From assembly GCA_016841725.1 (NCBI GenBank), contig JAENYP010000017.1, positions 42,096 to 106,095 on the forward strand: DNA of 64,000 nt, read 5' to 3'. A program made the translations under genes and the position numbers. Shown here in pieces: positions 53,297 to 62,592 of this stretch. The notes under the pieces were generated by a model. The model worked only from the letters and a program-made list of their open reading frames with translations, had not been told where the DNA came from and did no database searches. Position 1 is the first letter of the stretch. Each line of letters begins with the position of its first letter. Source of the DNA: Thermincola carboxydiphila (GTDB lineage: Bacteria; Bacillota; Thermincolia; Thermincolales; UBA2595).

Positions 53297-54421
53297 ATGG
53301 GTGTCATCCGAGGTACGGCACGGGTTGACCGGAAAACCAAACACCTTGTAAAAAGGTTGCAGCCTGGTGAAATTGCGGTTATAAACCATCAAGATCTTGA
53401 CGAGGTAAGCGCTCAAGCTTTGATTGATGCTAAAGTAAAGGCTGTCGTTAATGCATCCTCCTCAATTAGTGAAAACTATCCCAATCTTGGTCCGCTGGCG
53501 GTTGTGAAGGCGGGGATTTACCTGTTGGATAATGTGGGCCTGGATATTATGGAAATGGTCCATGAAGGAGAGGTTGTAGAGATTTCCAATGACCGGATAT
53601 CGGTTCAGGATGTGTGGCAGGCAGCAGGGGAAGTCCTGACTGTTGATATAGTAGAAAAAGAAATGGAATATACCAAGAAAAATATTGGTATGGTTTTGGA
53701 AAAATTTGTCCAGAATACTATTGAATATGCTCAACAGGAACAAGAGTTTATACTTGGTGATATAAAAATGCCGGATACAAAGATTTCGTTTAGCGGCAGG
53801 CACACTTTGATAGTGGTCAGAGGCCAGACCTACAAAGACGACCTGTCCGCCTTAAGGTCTTATATCCACGAAGTCAAGCCGGTGCTGATAGGTGTCGACG
53901 GAGGGGCTGATGCTCTGCGTGAGTTTGGGCATAAACCTGATATTATTATTGGAGACATGGACAGTATTAGTGATGAAACACTCCGGTGCGGGGCTGAAAT
54001 AATAGTCCATGCGTATTCCGATGGAAGGGCGCCCGGCCTGGCAAGGGTTACGGACCTTGGCCTGAAAGCGGTTACTTTCCCTGCTCCGGGCACCAGTGAA
54101 GATATAGCTATGTTACTGGCATATCACAAGGGGACAGATTTAATTGTAGCTTTGGGAACCCATTCGAATATGATTGATTTTTTGGAAAAGGGCAGGAAAG
54201 GTATGGCAAGTACATTTCTGGTCCGATTGAAAGTTGGTTCCGTATTGGTTGATGCCAAAGGTGTGAATAAGCTATATAAGAGTAAGGTCAAATTCAGGTA
54301 CCTGGCAGAACTTGTAGCGGCAGCATCGGTTACGTTCGCTATTGTAGCTTACCAGTTCCCGGTTACCAGGCAGTTTCTCCAAGTTGTCTGGCTAAAATTA
54401 AAGATTGTGTTTGGGGTATAA
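53297..54421 (+). CDS. steA: SteA-like cytokinetic-ring protein
   Basis: A 374-residue protein with a thiamin-pyrophosphokinase-like catalytic fold (GVDGGADALREFGHKPDIIIGDMDSIS) and a C-terminal membrane segment. SteA in Corynebacterium localises to the division ring with SteB. Substrate unknown. ATG 53297 follows AAAGGTG; the GTG at 53288 overlaps it. First gene of a four-gene envelope cluster. Confidence 0.85.
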   Translation: MGVIRGTARVDRKTKHLVKRLQPGEIAVINHQDLDEVSAQALIDAKVKAVVNASSSISENYPNLGPLAVVKAGIYLLDNVGLDIMEMVHEGEVVEISNDRISVQDVWQAAGEVLTVDIVEKEMEYTKKNIGMVLEKFVQNTIEYAQQEQEFILGDIKMPDTKISFSGRHTLIVVRGQTYKDDLSALRSYIHEVKPVLIGVDGGADALREFGHKPDIIIGDMDSISDETLRCGAEIIVHAYSDGRAPGLARVTDLGLKAVTFPAPGTSEDIAMLLAYHKGTDLIVALGTHSNMIDFLEKGRKGMASTFLVRLKVGSVLVDAKGVNKLYKSKVKFRYLAELVAAASVTFAIVAYQFPVTRQFLQVVWLKLKIVFGV

Positions 54422-54447
54422 TTTGTCGCAGATAGGGAGGCATTGAT

Positions 54448-55332
54448 ATGATTATTGACTTCAAGTACCATGTTGCCTCACTTGTTGCAGTATTTCTGGC
54501 TCTGGGTATTGGTATTCTGGTAGGGTCATCTTTTTTAGGGGAAAATGTCAATGAAGCCATAATACAGCAGCAAAAACAGATTGTCAGCAATCTGAACCGT
54601 GATTTTGAACAAATGAGACAGGACCATAAAGTGGCTCAGGAGGAAATCGAATCTTACAAGTCAGCTTTGAATATTAGCAAACAGTTTGAAGATCAGGTTC
54701 TTCCGGCGCTGTTTTCCGGTAAACTGGCCGGGAAAAATATAGCAGTTATCGAAACAAACAATTATGATTTTCATAATGACTGGATTGACACTATGGGGAT
54801 GACAGGGGCAAATGTGGTTTCAATTACTACCGTGCTCGAAGGTTTTGACCTGAGCCAGGAAGAAACAAGAAACAGTATTAAAACCAAGCTGATGCTAAAG
54901 GATGCTTCGGAGGGGGCTGTTTCCCAGGAATTGGCCCGGGAGATTGCCGAAGGAGTTATCAGCGCCCAGAACTTAGAAAACCTGCATTACTTTGAACAAC
55001 TGGGATTAATTAAAAATTCGGGTGAATATGGGGTCCCCATAGATGCCGTGATTTTTGTGGGAGGCAGTCAGGAGGAAGTTGGGGAACGCTGCGCTAATCT
55101 TGATTTACCGATGATGAAATATTTTCTGGAACGGAACGTTCCTGTTTTCGGCGTGGAAACCAGTGATATCGCATATTCTTATATGAAGGAATACCAAAAG
55201 CTCAAAGTCAGCACTGTTGACAATATTGATATGATACCGGGACAGCTATCACTGGTAATGTCAGTTTATGGAAAACCCGGAAATTATGGCATCAAGACTA
55301 CCGCCAGGCAGCTTATGCCAGATGTCCAATAG
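54448..55332 (+). CDS. MctB/SteB-like membrane protein (copper transporter family)
   Basis: A 294-residue protein with one N-terminal membrane segment (LVAVFLALGIGILVGSSFL), a coiled coil (about 40-75) and an extracytoplasmic domain. The MctB/DUF3186 family is called a copper transporter in mycobacteria, but next to steA a SteB-like division role is equally likely. GGGAGG precedes the ATG. Confidence 0.8.
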   Translation: MIIDFKYHVASLVAVFLALGIGILVGSSFLGENVNEAIIQQQKQIVSNLNRDFEQMRQDHKVAQEEIESYKSALNISKQFEDQVLPALFSGKLAGKNIAVIETNNYDFHNDWIDTMGMTGANVVSITTVLEGFDLSQEETRNSIKTKLMLKDASEGAVSQELAREIAEGVISAQNLENLHYFEQLGLIKNSGEYGVPIDAVIFVGGSQEEVGERCANLDLPMMKYFLERNVPVFGVETSDIAYSYMKEYQKLKVSTVDNIDMIPGQLSLVMSVYGKPGNYGIKTTARQLMPDVQ

Positions 55333-55343
55333 GAGTGAAACAA

Positions 55344-56021
55344 GTGGCTCAAAGTAAGGTTTCTGTTTTAATTCCGGCTCATAATGAAGAAAAGTATATT
55401 TTCGAGACCGTATCAGCTGTAAGCAGTATCCCGGAAGTCAGTGAAATAGTTGTTGTGAATGACGCCTCCGCCGATAATACCGCCAAACTTGCGGTTGAGG
55501 CGGGGGCTGTGGTCATTTCAACGACTAAAAACCTGGGGAAAGGCGGGGCCTTGAATAGGGGAATGGAACAGGTAAGTGGTGATATCATCGCATTGGTTGA
55601 CGGAGACCTGGGAGCTTCCGCTGCCGAAGTGAAGAAATTGATTTTACCTGTGTTGGAAGGCCAGGCAGACATGACGGTAGCCAAGTTTCCACGGGCCCGG
55701 AAGAAAGGTGGTTTTGGCCTGGTCAAAGGACTGGCTCGCGGCGGAATCAAGTTTTTTACCGGTTTGGAGGTGCTGGCCCCTTTGTCCGGGCAGCGGGTTA
55801 TGAAGAGAGAGGTTATTACTGCTTTGGGCGGGTTTGAATCAGGTTACGGTGTTGAAGTCGGAATGACAATTGATGCTTCACGCAAAGGGTTTTCCATAAC
55901 GGAAGTTGAGGTAAACATGACCCATGCCGAAACAGGCAGGGATTTAAGCGGTTTTCTGCACCGCGGCAAACAGTTTGTGCATGTATTCAGGGTATTGACC
56001 CGACGCGCTGTTAAGAGGTGA
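55344..56021 (+). CDS. Family 2 glycosyltransferase
   Basis: A 225-residue GT2 enzyme: VSVLIPAHNEEKYI at the start, VVNDASADNTAKLA, and the metal-binding ALVDGDLGAS. It has no obvious membrane segments. The acceptor and sugar are unknown; the MraY-like neighbour suggests a lipid-linked glycan. GTG 55344 is preferred because AGGAG (55331-55335) stands eight bases before it. Confidence 0.83.
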   Translation: MAQSKVSVLIPAHNEEKYIFETVSAVSSIPEVSEIVVVNDASADNTAKLAVEAGAVVISTTKNLGKGGALNRGMEQVSGDIIALVDGDLGASAAEVKKLILPVLEGQADMTVAKFPRARKKGGFGLVKGLARGGIKFFTGLEVLAPLSGQRVMKREVITALGGFESGYGVEVGMTIDASRKGFSITEVEVNMTHAETGRDLSGFLHRGKQFVHVFRVLTRRAVKR

Positions 56022-56028
56022 CCGATTT

Positions 56029-56883
56029 ATGGCTTGGGTTTATATTGCAGGGCTGATGGCTGTTTCTTTTGCCGTTACCCGGCCGATGCTTCCTCAGATA
56101 ATGGGGATGCTGACAGAGGCAGGTTTTGTAAAACCGAATTATCGTAAGGAAGAAATTCCCCTGGGAGTGGGTATGGTTTTCTTTTTTTCCGCTGTTTTAG
56201 TCCTGACCGGCGCTGCAGTGGTGGGTTGGGCTAACCGCGGAGTCTATGCCTTTCTTTTTGCTGTGGGGGGGATGTGTTTTTTTGGTCTGATTGATGATGT
56301 TTTTGGTACCAGGCATGCTACAGGGTTAAAGGGGCACTTCAAAAAACTGCTGCTGGAGAAGGAATTGACTACCGGAGCCCTGAAAGCGCTGGCCGGGGGG
56401 GTTATTGCCATTCTGGTAAGCCTGCAGGCGGGTGATGGTACAGGCTTTGACAGATGGATATTTCTTTTGCTGAATTCCTTAATTATTGCATTTTCTGCAA
56501 ATGCCGTCAATCTTCTTGACCTGAGACCGGGCAGGGCGGCTAAGGGTTTTCTGTTAATTGGTGTATTTATAACTGTGGCCGGATATTTCTGCAGCCCCGA
56601 ATTATCCGGGGAATATATTGCTTATTTGGCTGTGATTGCAGGAAGCCTGCTGGCATATCTGCCGGCTGACCTAAAAGCAAGGGCTATGATGGGAGATACC
56701 GGCTCCAATGTGCTGGGTGCGGCCCTGGGCTTTACGGCGGTTTTTATACTGAGTATCCCGTTTAAGGCTGGATTTCTGCTGCTTTTACTGGGATTTCACC
56801 TGCTGACTGAAAAGTATTCACTGACAAAAATCATTGAAAAAAATAAAGTCCTAACTTATATTGATATGATGGGGCGTAGATGA
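56029..56883 (+). CDS. MraY/WecA-like sugar-phosphate transferase (glycosyltransferase family 4)
   Basis: A 284-residue polytopic membrane protein with the family motifs FFGLIDDVFGTRHATGLKGH, NAVNLLDLRPGRAAKG and MMGDTGSNVLGAALG. It would transfer a sugar phosphate to undecaprenyl phosphate. It is shorter than MraY and lies outside a division/cell-wall cluster, so it probably serves a secondary cell-wall glycan. GAGGTG precedes the ATG. Confidence 0.82.
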   Translation: MAWVYIAGLMAVSFAVTRPMLPQIMGMLTEAGFVKPNYRKEEIPLGVGMVFFFSAVLVLTGAAVVGWANRGVYAFLFAVGGMCFFGLIDDVFGTRHATGLKGHFKKLLLEKELTTGALKALAGGVIAILVSLQAGDGTGFDRWIFLLLNSLIIAFSANAVNLLDLRPGRAAKGFLLIGVFITVAGYFCSPELSGEYIAYLAVIAGSLLAYLPADLKARAMMGDTGSNVLGAALGFTAVFILSIPFKAGFLLLLLGFHLLTEKYSLTKIIEKNKVLTYIDMMGRR

Positions 56884-57018
56884 AATCTGCAAAATAATAC
56901 ATAGAATTAAGTAATACCATGCAGGAATCTGCAAACACGAAAAAGAAATATTTATAAGTGTTGTTGTATTGCCAGTCGTTATACTGGCTGTCGGCCGATG
57001 GCCATGGGGGGAAGGAAA

Positions 57019-58479
57019 ATGAAAAATAATAACAGTGAAGCGTCGTTGGATGTTATCCTTAATGAAATGAAGAACATGGCTCATCAGATAGATGAGTTGA
57101 AGGAAGTCAGGAGTCTTCTGGAAGCAATTCTTCATTCCACTGATGATGCGATTTCCGTTGTAGATGAGAAGGGCTGCGGGATTTTGATTAATCCGGCCTA
57201 TACCAGAATAACCGGGCTCAGTGAAGAGGATGTCATTAATAAACCCTGTACTGTCGATATCGCCGAAGGCGAAAGTATGCATATGAAGGTTCTGGAGACG
57301 AAAAAGCCTGTCCGGGGAGCATTAATGAAGGTCGGGAAAAACAAGAAAGCGGTTGTGGTAAATGTGGCCCCGGTAATCATTGATGGAAAAATAAAGGGCA
57401 GTGTTGGTATTATTCATGATATATCTGAAATCCGCAAACTTACTGAAGAACTTGAACACGCCAAAAGCCTGATCAGGCGTATGACTGCCAAGTACACTTT
57501 TGAAGACATTATCGGTGAAAGTGATCTTGTTCAATCTGCAATATCACAGGCCAGACATGCTGCCGATACACCGGTTACCGTTCTCCTGAGAGGTGAGAGC
57601 GGGACCGGAAAAGAGTTGTTTGCCCATGCCATTCACAACCACAGCTCCAGGTCCCGCGGACCTTTTGTCAGGGTTAACTGTGCTGCTATTGCAGAATCCC
57701 TCCTGGAAAGTGAACTCTTCGGATATGAGGAAGGGGCATTCACAGGAGCTGTGAAAGGCGGTCGGAAAGGGTATTTTGAAGAGGCTTGCGGGGGGACAAT
57801 CTTTCTGGATGAAATTGGCGAAATAAATTTGTCTGTCCAGGCTAAACTGCTTAGAGTGCTGCAGGAACGGGAGCTTATCAGGGTGGGAGGCAGCAAGTCG
57901 GTACAGATTGATGTCAGGCTGATAACAGCTACCAATGCAAACCTCGAGCAGAGAATTAATGAGGGCACATTCAGAGAGGATTTATATTACAGGCTCAACG
58001 TTGTCCCGATTTTCGTCCCTCCTCTTAGGGGGCGCAAGGAAGATATTCCTCTATTGACGGCTCATTTCAGGAAAAAACTGGGTCAGGAATATGGACGCAG
58101 AGTTGCCAAGATAGCGCCCCGGGTGATAGAAATCCTTACTGCCTATGAGTGGCCGGGAAACGTCAGGGAGTTGGAAAATGTGGTGGGGAGAACCATTATA
58201 AATATGAATTATAACGAAGAAACCATAATGCCGCATCATGTGCCGGTACTTGGGAAAGGTGAGAGGCCTCAGTGGAAGACACGGGATCACAGCATGATAG
58301 AAGATGTTGGTTTAGTGGATTTTGAAGGGACACTTACAGAAATCATGGATGCTGCGGAGAAGCAGGTTCTGGAAAAGGCCCTGCAGAAGACAGGCGGAAA
58401 TAAAACGATGGCTGCCAGGGAGCTTGGCATTGCTATCAGGAGTCTTTACTATAAATTGGAGAAACACGGGATTGGGTGA
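57019..58479 (+). CDS. Sigma-54-dependent transcriptional activator (PAS-AAA-Fis)
   Basis: A 486-residue activator. A coiled coil (about 10-30) leads to a PAS domain (about 30-140), then the AAA+ domain with Walker A GESGTGKE (about 192-199) and the sigma-54 contact loop GAFTGA (about 239-244), and a C-terminal Fis-type helix-turn-helix ([19 protein letters not shown]). Both sigma-54 motifs are intact. ATG 57019 follows GGGGGGAAGG. It lies next to a sigma-54 promoter for ptb-buk-vor and probably controls it, as BkdR does in Bacillus. Confidence 0.9.
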   Translation: MKNNNSEASLDVILNEMKNMAHQIDELKEVRSLLEAILHSTDDAISVVDEKGCGILINPAYTRITGLSEEDVINKPCTVDIAEGESMHMKVLETKKPVRGALMKVGKNKKAVVVNVAPVIIDGKIKGSVGIIHDISEIRKLTEELEHAKSLIRRMTAKYTFEDIIGESDLVQSAISQARHAADTPVTVLLRGESGTGKELFAHAIHNHSSRSRGPFVRVNCAAIAESLLESELFGYEEGAFTGAVKGGRKGYFEEACGGTIFLDEIGEINLSVQAKLLRVLQERELIRVGGSKSVQIDVRLITATNANLEQRINEGTFREDLYYRLNVVPIFVPPLRGRKEDIPLLTAHFRKKLGQEYGRRVAKIAPRVIEILTAYEWPGNVRELENVVGRTIINMNYNEETIMPHHVPVLGKGERPQWKTRDHSMIEDVGLVDFEGTLTEIMDAAEKQVLEKALQKTGGNKTMAARELGIAIRSLYYKLEKHGIG

Positions 58480-58507
58480 TTGTATATGAATTTTTGCTAT
58501 TAGTCCT

Positions 58508-58627
58508 GGGAGAGTCAGATAAATTCCTTCACGACGGCTACAACTCAGTTTGTTACCGTTTCCCGCTAATCGCGGGAAACGACAAACGGACGTCAGACTC
58601 GTCGTTCCGGAACATATCTGACTCTCC
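58508..58627. repeat. Large nested inverted-repeat element before ptb
   Basis: GGGAGAGTCAGAT (58508-58520) pairs perfectly with ATCTGACTCTCCC (58615-58627). Inside, GTTTCCCGC and GCGGGAAAC form a second stem. The loop holds GGACGTCAGACTC and TTCCGGAACA, close to sequences in the element at 28711. It fills much of the gene-free gap 58480-58937. Confidence 0.7.
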
Positions 58628-58756
58628 CTTAACCTACAGTTAAAAATTGAGACAAAACTAACCTCATGGTTTCAACTTATAGTAACTCGGATGTTTAGTT
58701 AAGCAGTAAGTCAAGTTTTATGTGAGAACTGCAAAAGATTGCATGCAGGGAGAGTT

Positions 58757-58796
58757 TGTGCATGTGAAAACTTGCACACATACTACGAGTGTAGTA
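58757..58796. promoter_or_regulatory. Candidate enhancer sites for the sigma-54 activator
   Basis: TGTGCA-N10-TGCACA (58757-58778) and TACTAC-GAGT-GTAGTA (58781-58796) are perfect palindromes 56-110 bases upstream of the sigma-54 promoter, the usual range for activator binding. CTGCA-N10-TGCAG lies just before. Which one is bound cannot be told. Confidence 0.45.
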
Positions 58797-58851
58797 GAAG
58801 AAAATTGATGAAAATATATGGTTTAAGGGGGTGTAGGATAAATATTGAAAA

Positions 58852-58868
58852 TTGGCATGATGTTTGCA
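58852..58868 (+). promoter_or_regulatory. Sigma-54 (-24/-12) promoter for ptb-buk-vor
   Basis: TTGGCATGATGTTTGCA has GG (58854-58855) and GC (58866-58867) with the invariant 10-base spacing and a near-consensus TGGCA...TTGCA. It is 70 bases before the ptb start. Confidence 0.85.
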
Positions 58869-58937
58869 TGAGAAAGATGTGAAATACTTGAGCGCTGGAT
58901 ATTCAGCACACTTCATGTAAAAGAGAGGTGCAAAATC

Positions 58938-59888
58938 ATGCGGACATTTACGGAAATACTTGATGAGGCTAAAAAGTGTCCCCGGAAAAAAGTTGCTATT
59001 GCTGTAGCCCAGGATGGGTCAGTTTTGGAAGCAGCCAGGGAATGCCAGTGCAGCGGTATAGCTGATGCCGTTCTGGTGGGTGATACGATAGAGATGGCCA
59101 GGATTGCTATTGAACGGAAAGTTGACATAAATAAATTTGAGCTTATTCACGAACCTGATGCTGAAGAGGCAGTAAGAAGAGCTGTACTCATGGTACATGC
59201 CGGGAAAGCCGACATGTTAATGAAGGGAGCTGTGCAGTCACCCGTTGTCCTGAAGGCCGTACTGGATAAGAACATCGGACTGCGCACCGGTAGTGTGCTG
59301 ACACATGTTGCCGTATTTGAGTCCCCGGGTTATGACAGGCTGATGTTGATGACTGATGCCGGGATGAATATTATGCCTACTTTTGATCAGAAAGTGGATA
59401 TGGTTAAGCATGCCGTCCATGTGGCAAAAGCCCTAAAAATAGAGCAGCCGAAGGTTGCTGTCATTGCAGGTGTGGAACTGGTTAACCCGGACATGCCGAG
59501 CACTGTTGATGCTGCACTCCTCTCCAAAATGGCTGAGAGGGGTCAGATCGGGGATTGTATCATTGACGGACCCTTAGCCTTGGACTTAGCCCTGTCCAAG
59601 GAATCTGCCCGTGCCAAAGGTGTGACCAGTCCGGTGGCTGGTCAAGCCGATATTCTTGTGCTGGCCAATATTGATGCGGCCAACGTTTTATATAAAGCCC
59701 TGGTTTTTCTTGGCGGGGCCAAAATAACGGGATTGGTCATGGGAGCACAGGCGCCTGTTATCCTGACCTCACGAGCTGATTCCCATGAGGCAAAACTGGT
59801 TTCCGTGGCGCTGGGTGTGTTGATGACCAGCAAAGAGGAATCCGGTGGAAACAGTAAACGCGACGATAAAAGCCTTAAAGCTGTTTAA
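58938..59888 (+). CDS. ptb: Phosphate butyryltransferase (phosphotransacylase)
   Basis: A 316-residue enzyme of the Pta/Ptb family. It would convert an acyl-CoA plus phosphate to acyl phosphate and CoA. It has the family features GADMLMKGAVQSPVVLKAVL-type segment, MTDAGMNIMP and VAGQADILVLANIDAAN. Because the adjacent oxidoreductase and kinase act on branched acids, isobutyryl/isovaleryl-CoA is a likely substrate. GAGAGGTG precedes the ATG. A partial terminator separates it from buk. Confidence 0.88.
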   Translation: MRTFTEILDEAKKCPRKKVAIAVAQDGSVLEAARECQCSGIADAVLVGDTIEMARIAIERKVDINKFELIHEPDAEEAVRRAVLMVHAGKADMLMKGAVQSPVVLKAVLDKNIGLRTGSVLTHVAVFESPGYDRLMLMTDAGMNIMPTFDQKVDMVKHAVHVAKALKIEQPKVAVIAGVELVNPDMPSTVDAALLSKMAERGQIGDCIIDGPLALDLALSKESARAKGVTSPVAGQADILVLANIDAANVLYKALVFLGGAKITGLVMGAQAPVILTSRADSHEAKLVSVALGVLMTSKEESGGNSKRDDKSLKAV

Positions 59889-59917
59889 GTTGTGTGTGAA
59901 CACAACTTATTTTTTTA
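59887..59917 (+). terminator. Terminator between ptb and buk
   Basis: AAGTTGTG and CACAACTT form an eight-base-pair stem followed by ATTTTTTT, immediately after the ptb stop. It may give more ptb than buk transcript. Confidence 0.75.
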
Positions 59918-60020
59918 GGGAAGATTAATGGACGTATAAAACGCGTTTTTAATCAGGAGAATAATCTTCGAAAAGATTTACCAGGAAGAGCATTAAATAG
60001 AGAAGGGTTGTGTTTCGGGA

Positions 60021-61091
60021 GTGATAAACTATCTGCAGCTTATTATAAATCCTGGCTCCACATCTACCAAAATCGCTGTATTTAAAGATGCTGAGCCTGT
60101 TCATACGGAAACAATCAGGCACAGCGTTAGGGACCTGGAACGGTATGCTAAAATAATTGATCAGTTTGAATACAGGCTGGAAATTGTAAAAGATAATATC
60201 AAAAATTCGGGGATTGATGCCAGTGAGCTGAATGCAGTTGTGGGCAGAGGCGGTCCTCTGAGACCGGTACCGGGGGGAACCTATCTGGTTAATGAAAAAA
60301 TGCTCCGGGATATGAGAGAGGAACGGCGCGGCTCTCATGCTTCCAACCTGGGGGGGCTGATAGCACATGCAATTGCTGCAGAACTTAATATTCCGGCCTT
60401 TATAGTGGATCCGGTCTCTGTTGACGAAATGGAGCCCATAGCCAGGGTCTCCGGGATGCCGGACAACCCCAGGGAAAGCCTGTTCCATGCGCTGAATCAG
60501 AAGGCTGTGGCCAGAAGAGCTGCAGAAGAGTTGGCCAGAGACTATATGGATGTCAACTTTATTGTGGCACACCTTGGAGGAGGCATATCTGTCGGCGCTC
60601 ACCAGAGAGGACGTGTTATTGACGTAAATAATGCCCTTCCGGGTGATGGGCCGTTTTCCCCGGAACGAAGCGGGGGTGTGCCGGCAGGGAAACTGGTGGA
60701 AATGTGCTACAGTGGATGCCTGTCCAGAGAGGAAATGGGGAAAAAACTTGTGGGTAATGCGGGATTGGCGGCTTACCTGGGTACCAATGATGCCATAGAA
60801 GTGGAAAAACGGATTAATAATGGAGACGAGGAAGCAAAGCTGGTATACCGGGCAATGGCTTACCAGGTCTCAAAAGAAATCGGAGCCTGTGCCGCAGTGC
60901 TCAAGGGCAATATTGATGCCATCATCATTACCGGAGGTATCGCCCACAGCAGCATGCTGGTTAAATGGATAGAAGAACAGGTCGGATTTATGGCCCCTGT
61001 CAGTGTATTTCCGGGTGAGGATGAAATGCAGGCTCTTGCCTGTGGTGGGATTAGGGTACTTTCAGGCGCTGAATCTGCAAAAACTTATTAA
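60021..61091 (+). CDS. buk: Butyrate kinase (acyl kinase)
   Basis: A 356-residue acetate/butyrate kinase family enzyme. It begins [15 protein letters not shown], with [17 protein letters not shown], the phosphate loop [13 protein letters not shown] and [10 protein letters not shown]. It makes ATP from acyl phosphate. GTG 60021 follows TCGGGAG. The pair ptb-buk after the 2-oxoacid oxidoreductase points to ATP formation from amino-acid-derived acids. Confidence 0.92.
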   Translation: MINYLQLIINPGSTSTKIAVFKDAEPVHTETIRHSVRDLERYAKIIDQFEYRLEIVKDNIKNSGIDASELNAVVGRGGPLRPVPGGTYLVNEKMLRDMREERRGSHASNLGGLIAHAIAAELNIPAFIVDPVSVDEMEPIARVSGMPDNPRESLFHALNQKAVARRAAEELARDYMDVNFIVAHLGGGISVGAHQRGRVIDVNNALPGDGPFSPERSGGVPAGKLVEMCYSGCLSREEMGKKLVGNAGLAAYLGTNDAIEVEKRINNGDEEAKLVYRAMAYQVSKEIGACAAVLKGNIDAIIITGGIAHSSMLVKWIEEQVGFMAPVSVFPGEDEMQALACGGIRVLSGAESAKTY

Positions 61092-61133
61092 CAAATGTGT
61101 TCTTATGCTTTATAATAGAAAGGGTGGTCAAAT

Positions 61134-61274
61134 ATGTCCATCCTTATTTCATTTATCGGGAAACCGGGGGGAGCTTCGCGAAAAGGAGATAAGAGTCCGG
61201 TTAGTGTCGTCTGTTTATCAATGGGAAAACACTGCAAACCCTCCGTTACACAATGCGAGGGTTATTTTATTTAA
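61134..61274 (+). CDS. Possible 46-residue leader or small ORF before vor
   Basis: AGGGTGG stands six bases before ATG 61134, and a 46-codon frame runs to TAA 61272-61274. It contains three cysteines (near KHCK, TQCE and VVCL) and no membrane segment. Its last third overlaps a terminator hairpin, the arrangement of a leader peptide, but no run of regulatory codons is seen. Low confidence that it is translated. Confidence 0.3.
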   Translation: MSILISFIGKPGGASRKGDKSPVSVVCLSMGKHCKPSVTQCEGYFI

Positions 61275-61275
61275 A
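61237..61275 (+). terminator. Terminator or attenuator before the oxidoreductase genes
   Basis: AACCCTC and GAGGGTT form a seven-base-pair stem with a 13-base loop, followed by ATTTTATTTAAA. It lies between buk and the vor genes. Confidence 0.55.
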
Positions 61276-61310
61276 GGGCAACTAAAATGACATCGAAGGG
61301 AGGACTATAA

Positions 61311-61529
61311 ATGGCAAAGGGAAGAGCTATTATTTGTGAACACCGGTGCAAGGGCTGTGGACTCTGTATTACCGCATGTCCCCAGGGACTGATAGAAATA
61401 TCCAATAAGCTGAATGCTTCCGGGTTTCACCCTGCAGTGGTAAGTGAGTTGGAAAAATGTAAAGGATGTGCCCTGTGTGCGTTAATGTGTCCTGATGTTG
61501 CAATTGAAGTGGAAAGGGAGGAGAAATAG
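61311..61529 (+). CDS. vorD: 2-oxoacid:ferredoxin oxidoreductase, delta (ferredoxin) subunit
   Basis: A 72-residue two-cluster ferredoxin: CKGCGLCITACPQGL and CKGCALCALMCPDVA. It is the electron-accepting subunit of a four-subunit 2-oxoacid:ferredoxin oxidoreductase. GGAGG precedes the ATG. The order delta-alpha-beta-gamma also occurs in 2-oxoglutarate (Kor) enzymes, so the substrate rests on the ptb-buk context. Confidence 0.85.
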   Translation: MAKGRAIICEHRCKGCGLCITACPQGLIEISNKLNASGFHPAVVSELEKCKGCALCALMCPDVAIEVEREEK

Positions 61530-61530
61530 A

Positions 61531-62592
61531 TTGGGTAAAGTGCTGATGAAGGGGAATGAAGCAGTTGCAGAAGCAGCTGTCCTGGGCGGATGCAGGTACT
61601 TCTTTGGATACCCGATTACACCACAAAACGAGATTCCCGAATACCTGGCAAAGAGGCTGCCTGAAGTTGGCGGGACTTTTTTGCAGGCAGAAAGTGAAAT
61701 ATCGGCAATAAATATGGTATTTGGCGCCGCGGGTTCCGGTGCCCGGGTCATGACTTCATCTTCGGGGCCCGGGATCAGCCTAAAGCAGGAAGGTATCTCC
61801 TATATTGCAGGAGCTGAACTTCCCTGTGTAATTGTGAATATGGTCAGAGGCGGACCCGGCCTGGGAAATATCGGTCCTGCCCAGTCTGACTATTTCCAGG
61901 CTACCAAAGGAGGCGGTCATGGCGATTACAGGCTGATTGTACTTGGGCCGGCTTCGGTTCAGGAGCTTGTTGACCTGACCATTGAAGCCTTTGAAATGGC
62001 AGACCGCTACCGGAATCCGGTGATGATACTGGGGGATGGTATTTTGGGCCAAATGATGGAACCTGTTGAATTTAAGGTTAAGGAGATTATGAGCGGTCCT
62101 GAAAAACCATGGGCGACCACAGGCGCTAAAGGCAGGACAAGAAATCTGATAACATCTCTGTACATTGTTCCTGAAGATCTTGAAGAACACTGCAGGAAGC
62201 TGAAGGAAAAGTATGACGGTATTGCAGCTGTGGAAAAAAGGCATGAATCATATTTTGCGGAAGATGCCGAAATAGTGCTGGCCGCATATGGGACAACGGC
62301 CAGAATATGCAAGGCTGTTGTTGATCAGGCCAGGGAAGAAGGTATCAGGGCAGGACTCATCAGGCCGGTGAGCCTGTGGCCTTTCCCTGACGAGCCGTAT
62401 TTCAAGGCTGCCGACTATGCCGACGCCTTCCTGGCTGTTGAAATGAGTAACGGCCAGATGGTGGAAGATGTACGTCTTTCTGTAAATGGTAAGAAACCGG
62501 TCCATTTCCTGGGCAGAACAGGCGGAATAGTGCCAACAAAGGCTGAAATTTATGCTGATGTAAAGAAAATAGCTGCAGGAGGTGTCCGGTAA
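61531..62592 (+). CDS. vorB: 2-oxoacid:ferredoxin oxidoreductase, alpha subunit
   Basis: A 353-residue alpha subunit with the pyrimidine-domain features GNEAVAEAAVLGGCRYFFGY, PITPQNEIPEYL, and VMTSSSGPGISLKQEGISY. It binds the thiamine diphosphate and 2-oxoacid with the beta subunit. TTG 61531 is placed after GGGAGGAG; the earlier in-frame start at 61495 would overlap the delta subunit by 35 bases with no site. It is followed without a gap by the beta gene. Confidence 0.88.
   Translation: MGKVLMKGNEAVAEAAVLGGCRYFFGYPITPQNEIPEYLAKRLPEVGGTFLQAESEISAINMVFGAAGSGARVMTSSSGPGISLKQEGISYIAGAELPCVIVNMVRGGPGLGNIGPAQSDYFQATKGGGHGDYRLIVLGPASVQELVDLTIEAFEMADRYRNPVMILGDGILGQMMEPVEFKVKEIMSGPEKPWATTGAKGRTRNLITSLYIVPEDLEEHCRKLKEKYDGIAAVEKRHESYFAEDAEIVLAAYGTTARICKAVVDQAREEGIRAGLIRPVSLWPFPDEPYFKAADYADAFLAVEMSNGQMVEDVRLSVNGKKPVHFLGRTGGIVPTKAEIYADVKKIAAGGVR

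Noticed and set aside
61003..61290. 95-codon frame overlapping the buk end
   Set aside because: Most of it is an out-of-frame reading of buk; no ribosome binding site, and the 46-codon frame at 61134 in the same gap has a better start.
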